The notes under the pieces were generated by a model. That model had not been told where the DNA came from and did not search any database. It saw only the letters and a list, made by a program, of their open reading frames with translations. Position numbers and translations under genes: made by a program. Of a stretch of DNA of 64,000 nucleotides, positions 22,173-33,375 are shown piece after piece. The stretch spans positions 204,572,254-204,636,253 of the forward strand of contig CM045761.1 in NCBI GenBank assembly GCA_025200525.1. The letters are read 5' to 3'. The stretch is from Camellia lanceoleosa (lineage: Eukaryota > Streptophyta > Magnoliopsida > Ericales > Theaceae). Positions within the stretch are counted from its first letter, which is position 1. Each line of letters starts with the position of its first letter.

Positions 22173-23831
22173 GAACCTGTCATTGCTGCCTTAAAGCTTT
22201 GAGGTTCATTTTCTAACAAGTATGTCAGAAAATCTAGACCAAAGGATTTTGATGTTCTCGCTCTCTTACTTCTTCTTGGTTCATCATCAGTTAAATCCTG
22301 TTGGTTGAGACCATTACTAGTCTCTTGTACTTGATTGTCATTAGTCTCTTGACTTTGTGTACAATCATAAGTTCTTTTCTGTGAACTTAATTCCTGTCCT
22401 TTCTTGTAAGGAAAGACATGTTCAAAAAACACAGCATTCCTTGACTCTATAATAGTGTTCACATTTATATCGGTATTTCGATTTATAAGTCGAAACCGAT
22501 ATGCACTACTATTCGAGCATAACCAATAAACACACAATCGCTTTTTGGTCCAATCTTAGTCTTTTTAGGAACAGGAACTTCAACTTTTGCCAAACACCCC
22601 CACACTTTCAAGTATTTGTAGGAAGGTGATCGACCTTTCCATAATTCATAAGGAATGCTTTTGGTTTTCTTGTGGGGTATTCTATTAAGAACATAATTAG
22701 CTGACAATATTGCTTCCCCCCACAAGTTCTGTGGTAAACCTGAACTTAGTAACATGGCATTCATCATTTCTTTTAGTGTTCTATTCTTCCTTTCAGCAAT
22801 TCCATTTTGCTATGGAGAATAAGGGGCTGTAGTTTGGTGAATAATGCCATGTTGTGCACAAAATTCATTTAATGGTGCATCATATTCACTACCCCTATCA
22901 CTTCTAACCATTTTAATGGTTTTACCAAGTTGATTTTCAACTTCTGTTTTGTAGAGTTTAAACATTTCTAAGGCTTCATCTTTACTTCTAAGTAAATAAA
23001 CATAACAATATCTTGTGCAATCATCGATAAATGTTATGAAATACTTTTTGCCTCCTCTAGTTTGAATAAATTTTAGATCACATACATCAGTATGAATTAA
23101 TTCTAGAGGTTCTGTTTTTCTTTCAACCGATTTAAATGGAGCCTTAGTTAGTTTTGCTTCTACACAAATTTCACATTTATGATTAGGATTAATTTCAAAC
23201 TTTGGTATATAATCCAAACCAATTAATCTACGCAAAGCATCAAAATTCACATGTCCTAATCTACCATGCCATAAATTTGACTCAAGAATATAAGCAAAAG
23301 ATGTGTTATTCTCATTCATAGCAACTTTTGGTACAACTGTCATTACATTAAGTTTAAAAAGACCATCACTCATGTATCCTTTACCAACATACATACCACT
23401 CTTTGTTAATACAAACTTATCAGACTCAAAAACAAGCCTAAAACCATTTTTACTTAACAAAGAACCAGAAACTAAATTCTTCCGGATGTCAGGTACATGC
23501 AGTACGTTGGTGAGGGTCATTCTTCCTCGATGTCATCTTCAAGATCACTTTCCCTTGTCCAGCCACAGTAGAAGTAGAAGAATTTCCCATAAAAAGTTGC
23601 TCACCATTTACAGCCTCATTGTAGGTAGTAAACATCTTCTTGTCCGCACAAATGTGACGAATTGCTCCAGTGTCAACCCACCACTCTTTGGGATTTCCAA
23701 CCAAGTTAGCCTCAGACACCACAGCAGAGAGGTTGATGTCATTCATTCCGTCAGAGATGTAATCCAATTCTGTCATATTGGCTTGATTGGTGGTCTTCTT
23801 ACTTGTACTTCCATGATCCTTCTTAGGGCGG
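22173..23831 (-). pseudogene. Copia C protease and integrase (pol), truncated
   Basis: Read on the minus strand from 23831. A lysine-rich linker is followed by protease with WWVDTGA..HIC (active-site Asp in DTG). A frame change near 23500 leads to the integrase zinc domain (WHGRLGHVN ... CEICVEAK) and the integrase core with [21 protein letters not shown] and a VRSDRGSEY block. A TAG stop falls at 22811-22813 within YSPxQNG. It continues to ERKNRTLKEMMNAML and a C-terminal chromodomain-free tail with PRRSKRART. The sequence ends before reverse transcriptase, fused to LTR DNA. Neighbouring D separates it from gag. Frame breaks make it inactive. Confidence 0.88.
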
Positions 23832-25783
23832 TGTAACAAGCCCGCGAGGGACCTCGCTACAGTTTGGACTCGATTTTGTCGCGGTTCCAAATCTTGAACC
23901 AAAGAGTCCAAATCCGGCAAATCGTTTTGAAGAAAAACAGATTTTTTGAAAGAAGTGCCAAACATGGACTGCTTTGCCAAATAACAGAGTCGCCACCTAA
24001 ATATTTTAAAATGGGAAATTTAGGAAACCCTGACTCGGTGCCGAAAGGCCACGTGTCCGTCATCACCAAAGTTGGCTCGGGAACTTGGGTACGATTGGGG
24101 AAGGTCACATCGTGAGCACCCCCGCTCGCCCGGTCAAAGACCGGCCTCTACTAACCATGATATCTGTTTTTGAAAACTTTGTGCGTTCTTATTCTGGTTA
24201 TTAGCCTAGTTTACTATGTGATGCTTGCAGCAAACAAATATAGACTGGGCCGTCTGAATTGGAACAAAACATTTCGTGTTTGTTTGTTTGAAAATGGTGT
24301 GATGGTGCTACCCGCAGGTAGGCTAAAATGCGGATTTGCCACCCTCAGGTGGGCTTAGAAAACATGATTTTGCCACTATCTAGTGGGCTTAAAACAAACA
24401 GTCGATGAATGGTCCCAATTCAGATAACTCAACCTCCACCCACAGGCATTCAAGGCAGTTATATCACATAAGCATTTAGCCTCATGGTAAGCATGTAATC
24501 ATGGCAACACTCACACGCATGCAAGTATGCTAAAGCATAAAACTTACCGAGTACTCCAAGCCAAAACAGAAAACTGATTAGAAATCATGCATGATCCTAA
24601 GAATGCAGAGATGCCTAATGCAACACATGCAAAGATGCAATTATAGCAGGCTCGGCTATTCTAAATATGGCATATGAGATGCAACAGCTATCAAGTACTC
24701 AACTTGGAATTGAAATACAGATGCAGTTTGTATGATGCGCCGAGCCCGGTGCGTGCAAAACAGATGAATGATGCAAACATACTGTCATGCTATATGCTAA
24801 TTGAAATATGCCCTATATCTAACCATTGTAAGCGGATAAATAAAAGGGAGAAAGAAATGGGGGTTGGAAGACATACATCACACCCACACACCCTTATTAC
24901 AACATTGCCCTCGCGCAGAGGGTCCGAATAAAATAATAATACAGTCCGAAAATGAAAGAATAATACAGATTAACAAATTAAACTTAGAAAGCGAAAATCG
25001 CATGCAAGCCAGTGGATGCCTCGCTCGATGTATAGTGTCTCTTGGTCGCCTCGGTGGAAATCCACCGATGCCCCGATTAGCCTCGCTTGCAGATTTCTCG
25101 AAAGGCGCCACGGACCAAAAGTTGTTGATCCTCGATTTTCTTTAATGAAGAGAAAAGGACATAGCAATGTACTTCACAAATGTATGCATGCCTCGATCCT
25201 CGTACCACCAATCACGCGTACCGATGCATGATGGCCGAGGAATCGGATTGCACAACTCAATATAGGGATGAATGCGTATGAATGCGACAACAAAACCTAA
25301 CTCCATCATGGGTAATCCGGAGTGGTGGTGACTTGGGAATTGAGACTCGCTCACATTTCCTGAGTACAAAACGTGCCTCGTTTCCCGTGCAATATGCATG
25401 ATATGCATGAAATGCAGCTAACATATGATATAGCATGCACGATGCCATGAAAATGAGATGTCTCGAAATACGTGCACACGGGCACGCAAATCGAGGAAAT
25501 GCATGAATGCAATCTAAGATACAACCTAGTATGCACAATTCAGATGAAAATGAAGATGCCTCGAAATGCGTGCCCACGGGCACGCAAATCGAGGAAATGT
25601 ATGAATGCAATGCAAATAGGCATGAATGCGATCTAATATATAATTTAGCCTGCACAATGCTATGAAAATGAGAAATCTCGAAATGCGTGCACACGGGCAC
25701 GTAAACCGAGGAAATGCATGAATGCAATCTAAGATACAACCTGGTATGCGCTATACTGGGAAAATGAGGTGAAAATAAGATGC

Positions 25784-26290
25784 CTCGAAAAGCGTGCACG
25801 CGGGCACGCAAACTGAGGCGATGATGTGAAATGCAAGCCAGATAAAACCGAAGTGCCTCGAAATGCGTGCACACGGGCACGCAAACCGAGGCGGTGATGA
25901 AATGAGAAATCGGGTAAAACCGAAGTGCCTCGAAACGCGTACCCACGGGCACGTAAACCGAGGCGATGATGAAATGAGAAATCGGGTAAAACCAAAGTAC
26001 CTCGAAACGCGTGCCCACAGGCACGTAAACCGAGGCGATGATAAAAATACAAATCGGATAAAATTGAAGTGCCTCGAAATGCGTGCACACAGGCACGCAA
26101 ACCGAGGCGATGATAAAAATGTAAATCGGATAAAACCGAAGTGTCTCGAAATGCGTGCACACAGGCACGCAAGCCGAGGCGATGATAAAAATGCAAATCG
26201 GATAAAACCGAAGTGCCTCGAAATGCGTGCACACAAGCACGCAAACCGAGGCGATGACAAAATGGAACGAAATAGCATACGGAATGCAAA
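25784..26290. repeat. 72-bp tandem repeats with an internal hairpin, in element D
   Basis: The word CTCGAAA starts at about 25784, 25857, 25929, 26001, 26073, 26145 and 26217, with a constant 72-base step for the last five intervals. More diverged or differently spaced copies occur at about 25461, 25558, 25676, 26362 and 26491. Each unit holds inverted arms CCTCG...GCGTGC / GCACGC...CGAGG around a loop of about 6 bases. Because 72 is a multiple of three, both strands stay open for hundreds of codons without being genes. Confidence 0.88.
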
Positions 26291-27339
26291 TTGGGCTTAC
26301 GCCAACATGAGAGGACCTCAGCCGCACTCACATAAGCTGCCGTCGGATGAAAATAAAGCTGCCTCGAAATGCGTGCGCGACACGCAAAACCGAGGCGCTT
26401 GAATGACATGCGAAATGCAAATTGGGCTTCTACCAACATGAGAGGGCCTCAGCCGCACTCACATGGGATGCCGATGAATGAAAACGGAGTGCCTCGAAGT
26501 GCGTGCCCACGGGCACGCAAACCGAGGCAATGCATTAAGGCATAAAATGACATGGGAAATGATATGCAAGCATGCAAACCAAATTTCAGCCACTAAATAA
26601 AGGGGAAAACAGACCCGAAATGATACGAAATGACAATCAATGCATGAAATCATCCTGAAATGCAATTCTAAGTGCCCGAAATGGCCTACGGCTATGCTAA
26701 ACATGCAAAATTGGCACATGAAAGCAAAAACAGTAGCAAGGCAGCCCCAAAAATAGCATCTTTCCAGTACAAAACATGGCCAAATTGTAAGCATAGATAT
26801 GACAACAATAGCTTGCAAAAATACGGAAAAAGAGAGGATTTACAAAGCAAGTGATATCTACAATGCTCAAACCCAAAAAATCAGTTCTAAAACATTAGAG
26901 AGGGACTAAAAATACGCATTTTTAAAGAAGATGAGATCCCTAAATTCAGTGTGTAGATGTACTAAAGATAGCATGCAAAAATTTGGGACAAAAGAGGCTA
27001 TAAAGAGAGGTACCACAAGAAATGACCAAATAGCTTAAGACCCTTAATAAAACTTGAAGAAAAGACTAAAAAAAGACATTTCCTAAGCCTGATGGAGGCT
27101 GAAATCCGAAGCTAAGATGGCCTAAACAAACATGCAATTTTACGGAAAATAAGATGGATACAACATGAAGTACCAAAACCAAACATAAAATGGCTTAAGG
27201 CCCTTAACAAAACACAAATAAAAGACCAAAATATGACACTTTACAAGCCTGATGAAGACCCAAAACAGAAGCATGGTAAGCTTAAAGAAGCATGCAACAT
27301 GGGAGTAGAACAAGAATTCAAAGCAAGTGCATGATAGAG

Positions 27340-27720
27340 GATGAAAACCAGGTTGAGCCCTTCTTAAATGTTGAAGAGGAGCTCAAAATGAGCACAATAT
27401 CAGTAGGTTTCATGCTCCAACTCAGATAAAAAATGGGCTAAAAATAGCATGCAATTTTACGGTAAAATGGAGGAATTTCAAAGGAAGTGCATTCTAGAGC
27501 CACCAAACATGGTTGAGCCCTTCTTCAATGTTGAAGAGGGACTCAAAATAAGCCCACTAAAAGTATATAGTATGATCGAAAACAGACCACTAAAAAGCCA
27601 AACAAAGCATGCAATTTCATGGCATAAAGAGTGATATTGAAGCAAGTATATCAAGGAGACACCAAATGAGGTTGAGCCCTTCTACAAAGTTGTAGAGGGG
27701 CTCAAAATAAGCACAAAATC
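27340..27720. repeat. 160-bp-period repeats in element D
   Basis: GGTTGAGCCCTTCT begins at 27351, 27511 and 27670, each followed by a similar GTTGAAGAGG(A/G)(G/A)CTCAAAAT segment. There are three imperfect units with no coding function seen. Confidence 0.75.
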
Positions 27721-28254
27721 AGTAGGGGTCAAAGCCCAAAACAAAAATGAAATAGGGTAAAGAATTGATGCAAGAAAATGCTAGAAAAAATGATTTAGTA
27801 ACTTACCCTTGAAGACAAGCCTTTTGCCTCTTCTTGCCTTGATGAAAGTTGTTTCTAAGCTTCTGAAGAACACCCTCTTGCTGCTGGAATGGAGGTGGGG
27901 ATGGTGGAGCTTGGGGTTGGTGAAGGACTTAGCTAGGAAGCTTGAAGGTTTTTGAATTTTTGAAGATGGAAATCAAGGTTTTGAGAGAGGGAGTCTTGAG
28001 GTGAAATCTTGTAACCCTAGGGAAGGAGGAGGGCAGCCTCTTTAATAGGCAAAAAAAGGTGTAAAAGGGGAGGGAAAAGCATCCAAGCTTTCCCTCCCAG
28101 AATATCTCCCGGAGGGGTGAGATATTCCAAAAAGTATCCGGACAAATGAAAGAAAAAAAGTGTCGGCCGGCTGTAACTCTTCGAGGGTGGCCGTCACGGC
28201 CACCCCACTGGTCGGACCACTCACCTGGCCACGGCCACCATGGCCCAAAATGAA

Positions 28255-28560
28255 ATGCAAAAGTCGGGCCGACCACCATGCAAGGTGTCCTCCCATGTGT
28301 GTAGAACAAGGCCCCAAGGTCGGAATCTGGCAACTTTGAAGCAGAAGTCACAACATAGAGCTTGAAGGAGAGGCTCAAAAATGAAACCAACAATTGCTGG
28401 CCGACCACCAACTTTTAGGGTCCTCCCAGATGTGTAGAACAAGGTTCCAAGGTCGGAAATTGGCAACACTGAAGCAGGAGCCACAACATAGAGCTTGAAG
28501 GAGAGGCTCAAAAATGAACTCCACAATTGCTGGCCGACCAGTAGCTTATAGGGTCCTCCC
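28255..28560. repeat. 133-bp-period repeats in element D
   Basis: Two nearly full units and part of a third share TGTAGAACAAGG...AAGGTCGG, CACAACATAGAGCTTGAAGG and AATTGCTGGCCGACC with a step of about 133 bases. Confidence 0.75.
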
Positions 28561-28754
28561 ATGTCCCCTGATCACAGATATGTAGCTTTGGTCGAAAGAA
28601 AATATCCCCAGGGTGTTCAACATTGGCCCGGAAGTGAGCAAAACGGGCACCGGAAGAGCGAAATTGGTTATCTGGGATAATTGCTGGCCTCCCACCCCCC
28701 AGTGATCTTCCTGGTGTTGAAACAGAGGTACCTGCCAAATTTGAACAAAAACTA

Positions 28755-29060
28755 ATGAGAAATGAACGCTCGGGGCCAAAACCGAGCAATTCGGGATCCC
28801 GAAAATGGGCTGCGGGTGCCGGAAGTGGTGTTCAGCAGCGAAGTGGGCATCTACGACCCCAGTGTCCCTCGGAATGACAAAACAGAGGTTCCTGCCAAAA
28901 ATCAGAGAAAACCGATGCAAAATGAATGCTCGGCGCCCAAACCGCGCGATTCGGGGTCCCGAAAACCGGTTACAGGCACCGAAAGTGGCATACGGCCACG
29001 AAGTGGGCATCAGAGGCCCCAGTGTTCCTCGAATCAGAAAAGAGGTGCAAGCCAAAAACC
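28755..29060. repeat. 160-bp-period GC-rich repeats in element D
   Basis: Two units start at AATGAACGCTCGG (28761) and AATGAATGCTCGG (28921) and share ATTCGGG(A/G)TCCCGAAAA, GCGAAGTGGGCATC-type and CCCCAGTGT(C/T)CCTCG words. A third, weaker unit may precede them near 28600. Confidence 0.65.
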
Positions 29061-29415
29061 GGAGAACTCGGAGATGGTTGGGCGGTCCCGAGCCGAGGCA
29101 CACGACCTGATGGCTCCGAAAACCGGGAACCGGGCTCCGTAATGGGCAAAATGGCCTACGGCCACGAAATGTAGCTCACGGCCACCGGGAGATAGCCTAC
29201 AGGACCACTCCCTTCCCTCAGGAAAGAAAACAGAGAAAACCGAGTCTGGTTCGCAAATCGAGACAAGGCGCAGAAGGGAGTTCGGAAGCCCGGAGGCAGG
29301 GCGCACGGCCGCGACTCTGAAACTTCTGAACGAGCACAGTATGCAACATCACCAAGCGCTCAATCGGTGACGTCCGAGTCTTAAGGTCGGTCAAAAATGG
29401 GGTGTCTACAGGCGG

Positions 29416-30267
29416 CGGCAGTCAAAAGCTCGATGTCCAGTCTTGCCACAGTTATAGCATTTTCCTTTGAACTTCTTGTTGCCATTGTTGTTGCCTTGTT
29501 TAGGACCATCTCCAGTAAACTTCCTCTTTTTGTTATGTGGTTTTTGAACTTGTTCAACCACATTAGCCTTGGACTCAATGGGATTTTTCCCATGCCTCTT
29601 GTCAGCCTTTCGGTTATCTTCCTCAATTCTTAATCTTACAATTAACTCATCCATGGTCATCTCTTTGCGTTTATGTTTTAAATAATTTTTGAAATCTTTC
29701 CAAGCCGGTGGTAACTTTTCCACAAAAGCAGCGACTTAGAAAGACTCGCTAAGAGACATACCTTCTGAATGAATATCATGCAAAATTATCTGGAAATTTT
29801 GAACTTGAGATATTACCGTTTGGGAGTCGACCATTACAAAATCCAGAAATTTACCGACGACAAATTTCTTTGTGCCGGCATCCTTTGTCTTGTATTTCTT
29901 CTCCAAAGAATCCCACAATTCTTTTGCTGACTTCAGAGGATCAGATACATTATACAAAGATGTTGTCAAGGCCATTGAGGATGTAGTTTCGCACAGAAAT
30001 CAATGTTTCCAAGCATTTACTGGCAACAACTTGCCGATCACTTTCACCCTCTTTAAGTCTTGGAGCCTCTTCATGGAGAAAGGGCCAAATTAAGAGTTGT
30101 AAGATAGAACAAAGATCTTCTGCCGCCATCTCTTAAACTTCGATCAAGTTAAATTTTTCGGTTTTCCCCATGATTGATTGGTACATGAACATGGTTACGA
30201 ATAGGACCGATGTTGGTGTAATAAATAGAATACCACTGCCAGATGCAGTTTTAGTTGTAGTAGCCAT
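29416..30267 (-). pseudogene. Copia C gag, decayed
   Basis: On the minus strand an ATG at 30265-30267 opens MATTTKTASGSG..., a usual Copia gag start, but the next 250 bases are frame-broken. From about 29975 the capsid frame is readable (AKELWDSLEKKYKTKDAG, FLDFVMVDS). A stop (TAA, 29734-29736) follows, and then LPPAWKDFKNYLKHKRKEM and a basic region. The zinc knuckle C-Y-N-C-G-K-T-G-H-R-A-F-D-C is at about 29416-29460. Element D interrupts the frame directly after the knuckle. Confidence 0.85.
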
Positions 30268-30590
30268 AATCTCTGATTACAAAAATCAGAAAAAAAAATA
30301 AAACACAAATTAATTTTCTAGTTACTAAAACTAGAAAATAAAATATAACACAAAATAATTTTATTTTCCTTGTTACTAAAACAGGAAAAATAAAATACCA
30401 AAATAATTTTCTGTAATACCAAATAATATTCTGAAATTGTTAATGACACCAGTATCGTACTACTAGTTGTCAAAGAAAAGAGACAGTATATTACTACTAT
30501 CTGTCAAATAGCATAAAGGACTATTTGTTTTTCCAACCAGAATATTACTTTGAAAAACAGAAAATTAAATACAATGAAGATACCAAAAAG

Positions 30591-30604
30591 GAATCTGTCT
30601 TAAG
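30591..30604 (-). other. Unusual primer-binding-site position of Copia C, complementary to its own LTR
   Basis: Two bases inside the 5' LTR border (30607) lies GAATCTGTCTTAAG (+ strand). It does not contain the TGGTATCAGAGC expected for initiator tRNA-Met. It is the exact 14-base reverse complement of 30886-30899 in the same LTR (CTTAAGACAGATTC), also conserved in the truncated 3' LTR near 22139-22152. Confidence 0.7.
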
Positions 30605-30606
30605 AT

Positions 30607-31867
30607 TGTTAGGCAATCTTCACTGTATTTAAAGATATTAATTCTATTGTGTACAAAACAACAATTAGAATTAAAGAAATAAAGAAAATGAGAGAATATG
30701 TTTGATTACAAAAATCAAACTCGAAATAAAAATAAATAAATAAATAACAGATTTTATTTTGTTACAAAAACAAAATTAAAATCTGATTAAATGAACAAAT
30801 TAAAAACAGAATAAAATTAAACAACTTACTTGGTTAATTTCTTTGAATGATTTTTCTGATCAAGTCCAGTGTTTAACACTGTGTCCTTAAGACAGATTCG
30901 TCCTCTCCACGGTGCTTTCAGAATTTGGACGTCTATCTCCCAGGATGAAATGATCTTCTACAAACAATAGCAGCACTACAAATTGTTTGCCTTACGAACA
31001 CACTAAGTGTTTACACTCTTTCTTTCAGAATAAAAATGCAGCAAAATGCAGAGAGAATTATAGAGAAGATGGAGTACGAAAATTGGAGAGAGAAATCTAA
31101 ATGAGAGGCTGGTCTATATATAGATGTATTGGTGGCTTTTGGTTTTGAATTGAACATGTATGAAACCTGTTGGTTTTGAATTTGAACCTGTTAATTCAAA
31201 CAGATAGCAAAACGGGAAGGGCCCTGTTTGGGTGTGCGTAAATACCAAACAAGTTTATTTCGGGAAGGGCCCTGTTTGGATGAGCATTAAATCCAAACTA
31301 ATTTAATTCTGTTTGAAAACGGGAAGGGCCCTGTTTGGATGAACAAAAAATCCAAACCAGTTTATTTGAATTAAATTCAAATGTTTTTGGCCCAAAAAGA
31401 TTAGTATTGGGCCGAACAAGCCCACACCACGCACCCGTGCCCAGCCCGGACGGCGGCGGCGGCGGCGCGCGTGTGGTGATTTTTGGGTCCAATGGGTCTA
31501 GCCCATTTTGCCCATAACCTCTCCCTCTAAAACACTTGGGTACCCCTTGGGGCACACCCCAAGTACCAAACCCATGCCTTATAAACCCTCTCAAAACCTC
31601 CCACCAAATCAATGTGGGACAAGCCTTATTCAACCTTAAAGGAATTTCCACAAAAACTCCATTTCCATGGAGCATACTTTGGCTTCAATTTCCCATTCAC
31701 TCGGTAATGGTTTTGAACAACCAAATATACCACGTGAATCACAACGCGACATAGAACGCGTTATCACTTTGATCCGTGTAAATCGATGCACGGGGCTCAC
31801 CTAAAAATTAGACCAAACTTAGGAAAAAATTCTGGTTTTACCCAGAATTTTATAACCATTTCCAACA
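30607..31867 (-). repeat. 5' LTR of Copia C
   Basis: 1261 bp, minus-strand start TGTTGGAAATGG, end GCCTAACA. On the minus strand the U3 has three imperfect copies of a 57-63-bp unit with GGGCCCTTCCCG (31208-31365) upstream of a TATATATAG box at about 31113-31122. Transcription would then start near 31085. A (GGC)n block is at 31451-31470. Confidence 0.85.
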
Positions 31868-31872
31868 TAAAT

Positions 31873-32043
31873 TAATTAGTCCAATGGGTCTAACTCACTT
31901 TACCCATAACCTCTCTCTCTATAAAACTCGAGTGTCCCTTGGGGCCTAAAATAACAAAAACCGCACAACCGCCATCTAGTCAAGCAACATAGGTGTGTGG
32001 TGTAAGGTTGGGCTTATCCAACCCAATACTTATCTTTTTAAAA
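31873..32043. repeat. Rearranged Copia C-type LTR pieces in opposite orientations
   Basis: After the right TAAAT, 31868-31879 still resembles B LTR. Then 31879-31948 matches C LTR 31485-31550 in the same orientation (TCCAATGGGTCTA... CCCTTGGGGC). Next, 31965-32037 matches, in reverse complement, the C LTR segment around 31392-31445 (AAAAGATAAGTATTGGG...). The junctions indicate rearrangement or a further truncated copy. Confidence 0.6.
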
Positions 32044-33375
32044 AATATATTTTTATTTATTTATGAATAATTCAATAGTTTTACGTTAAATTGTTCTTGG
32101 GGGAGCATGACTTGGATTTTGGACTTGAAATTTTTACAATAGTCTACTGCTATATAATTTTATTTTACTGGTATAATTTTTGTATTTTTCAGATTTTGTA
32201 ATATTTATTTCTGATTTTCTGTGTAATTATTAATCACTTATAATTCTAGAAAACATCAAAAAATTACAAAAATTATAGAAATATGTTGTAGCATTATTTA
32301 AATATTGTATACAACATGTTAAGATCTTTTAAATGATTAGAACTTGTAGTATATTGTTATTTTAAATAACATGATTTATTTATATTGATGAATTTTAATT
32401 CCATGATTAAATATTCTAACATGTTTTCTTTTCTGAATTACATTGAGATGTTATCATGTGAAATTAATGTTTTATTATTTTTTAGACATGCCATAGTTAG
32501 TGGGAATGAAAGTTTGTGGAATAATAATTTATTTTGAAAAATAATTTTTCAAAGAAATACCACCTGATTACACAATCTAAAATACCTCAATCCAAGCGTT
32601 TGATAATACTTTACAAAGCGATCCAAGTGTCTCGCCTCTAAAGTGATTCACCTTGCATCCTCTTTGATTTATTTTTGTGTATATATTTTCTACAGACCTT
32701 AAAAATTCTGATGGCGAATTTTTGTATCAAATACATTTGATATATATATACAACACATGATAGAGTTTGCATGTAGGTGGGATCCTTAGGGATCTCTATC
32801 TTTTAGTTGTGGGTATAAAATAAAAGATGTATCTTTTATCTTAAATATACATGATACAACTTATCCAATTTTTCATTAATTATCTTTTAAACAAATAATA
32901 TAGAACTTCCACTAATTGCAATAATGTCTATCAACACATTACAATTAAACCCTTAAAAGTAGAGAATTACAAGTGAGGCCTTTTCTTACAATTAATCACA
33001 AATTTCCTTCCACCAAACTATATTCCACATGAGCTATTAGGTATAGACAAATGTATCACTATCAAAAGCCCTAACTCATGTAACTGAATTCTAAATTTTT
33101 CCTTCTTCTAATTGGACCCCAAAAGCATTTTTCAAAAATAGTACTTTTGTAATTATATATGTATAAAATATTTTTTATGAAAAAGTTACCGGCCGGTTTT
33201 CTTTTGGTCCAACGTTAATAAGAAAAATTGCTTGAATATACTTTCTCACTTTGAAAATGGTGGATTCCATGTTAAGCACCTATATAAATCAATTACCACT
33301 CACATAACTCAACATGTCCATGTATAGCCTTTGGTTCGGCATCACCGATTGACAATATCAAAGTTAAATGAATAG
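32044..33375 (-). other. Probable downstream part of the inverted B-family LTR and unassigned DNA
   Basis: AT-rich, no ORF of note. It is contiguous with the inverted B LTR, so part of it is likely LTR sequence (R/U5). The left LTR border cannot be located because the other copy is truncated. No PBS is seen. Confidence 0.35.

Larger units (their letters stand above)
23832..29410 (-). mobile_element. Element D: 5.6-kb solo-LTR-like insertion
   Basis: The ends TGTAACAAGCCC (23832) and GGGGTGTCTACA (29410) follow the TG...CA rule. The 5 bases GGCGG flank it exactly (23827-23831, 29411-29415). Removing it rejoins Copia C in frame between the gag zinc knuckle and the protease. The beginning does not recur near the end, so it is best read as a single very long LTR left by recombination. 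On the minus strand it starts TGTAGACACCCCATTTTTGA, resembling Tat/Ogre-type Gypsy LTRs (inference). It contains no domain-bearing ORF; long apparent frames at 25257-26402 come from 72-bp repeats. It is GC-richer than its host and repeat-laden. Confidence 0.82.
21857..31867 (-). mobile_element. Copia element C (minus strand), split by element D
   Basis: The ends TGTTAGGC... (21857) and ...TTTCCAACA (31867) are flanked by the perfect duplication TAAAT (21852-21856, 31868-31872). On the minus strand the order is 5' LTR (31867-30607), gag, protease, integrase, then an abrupt end before reverse transcriptase, joined to a 316-bp part of the 3' LTR. RT and RNase H are deleted together with the first part of the 3' LTR. 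The deletion junction (around 22172) reads CTTTCAGAA on both LTR sides, so microhomology is possible. Without D (23832-29410) C would be about 4.4 kb. Confidence 0.88.

Noticed and set aside
25257..26439. Long overlapping open frames on both strands (up to 356 codons)
   Set aside because: They arise because 72-bp tandem repeats are a multiple of three and lack stops; there is no domain and the repeats lie in a solo LTR.
25450..26560. Regularly spaced repeats resembling a CRISPR array
   Set aside because: Units are contiguous 72-bp tandem copies without unique spacers, in a plant LTR; no cas genes.
28762..29174. Overlapping open frames on both strands near 28.8-29.1 kb
   Set aside because: GC-rich tandem repeat DNA in element D; no recognisable protein.
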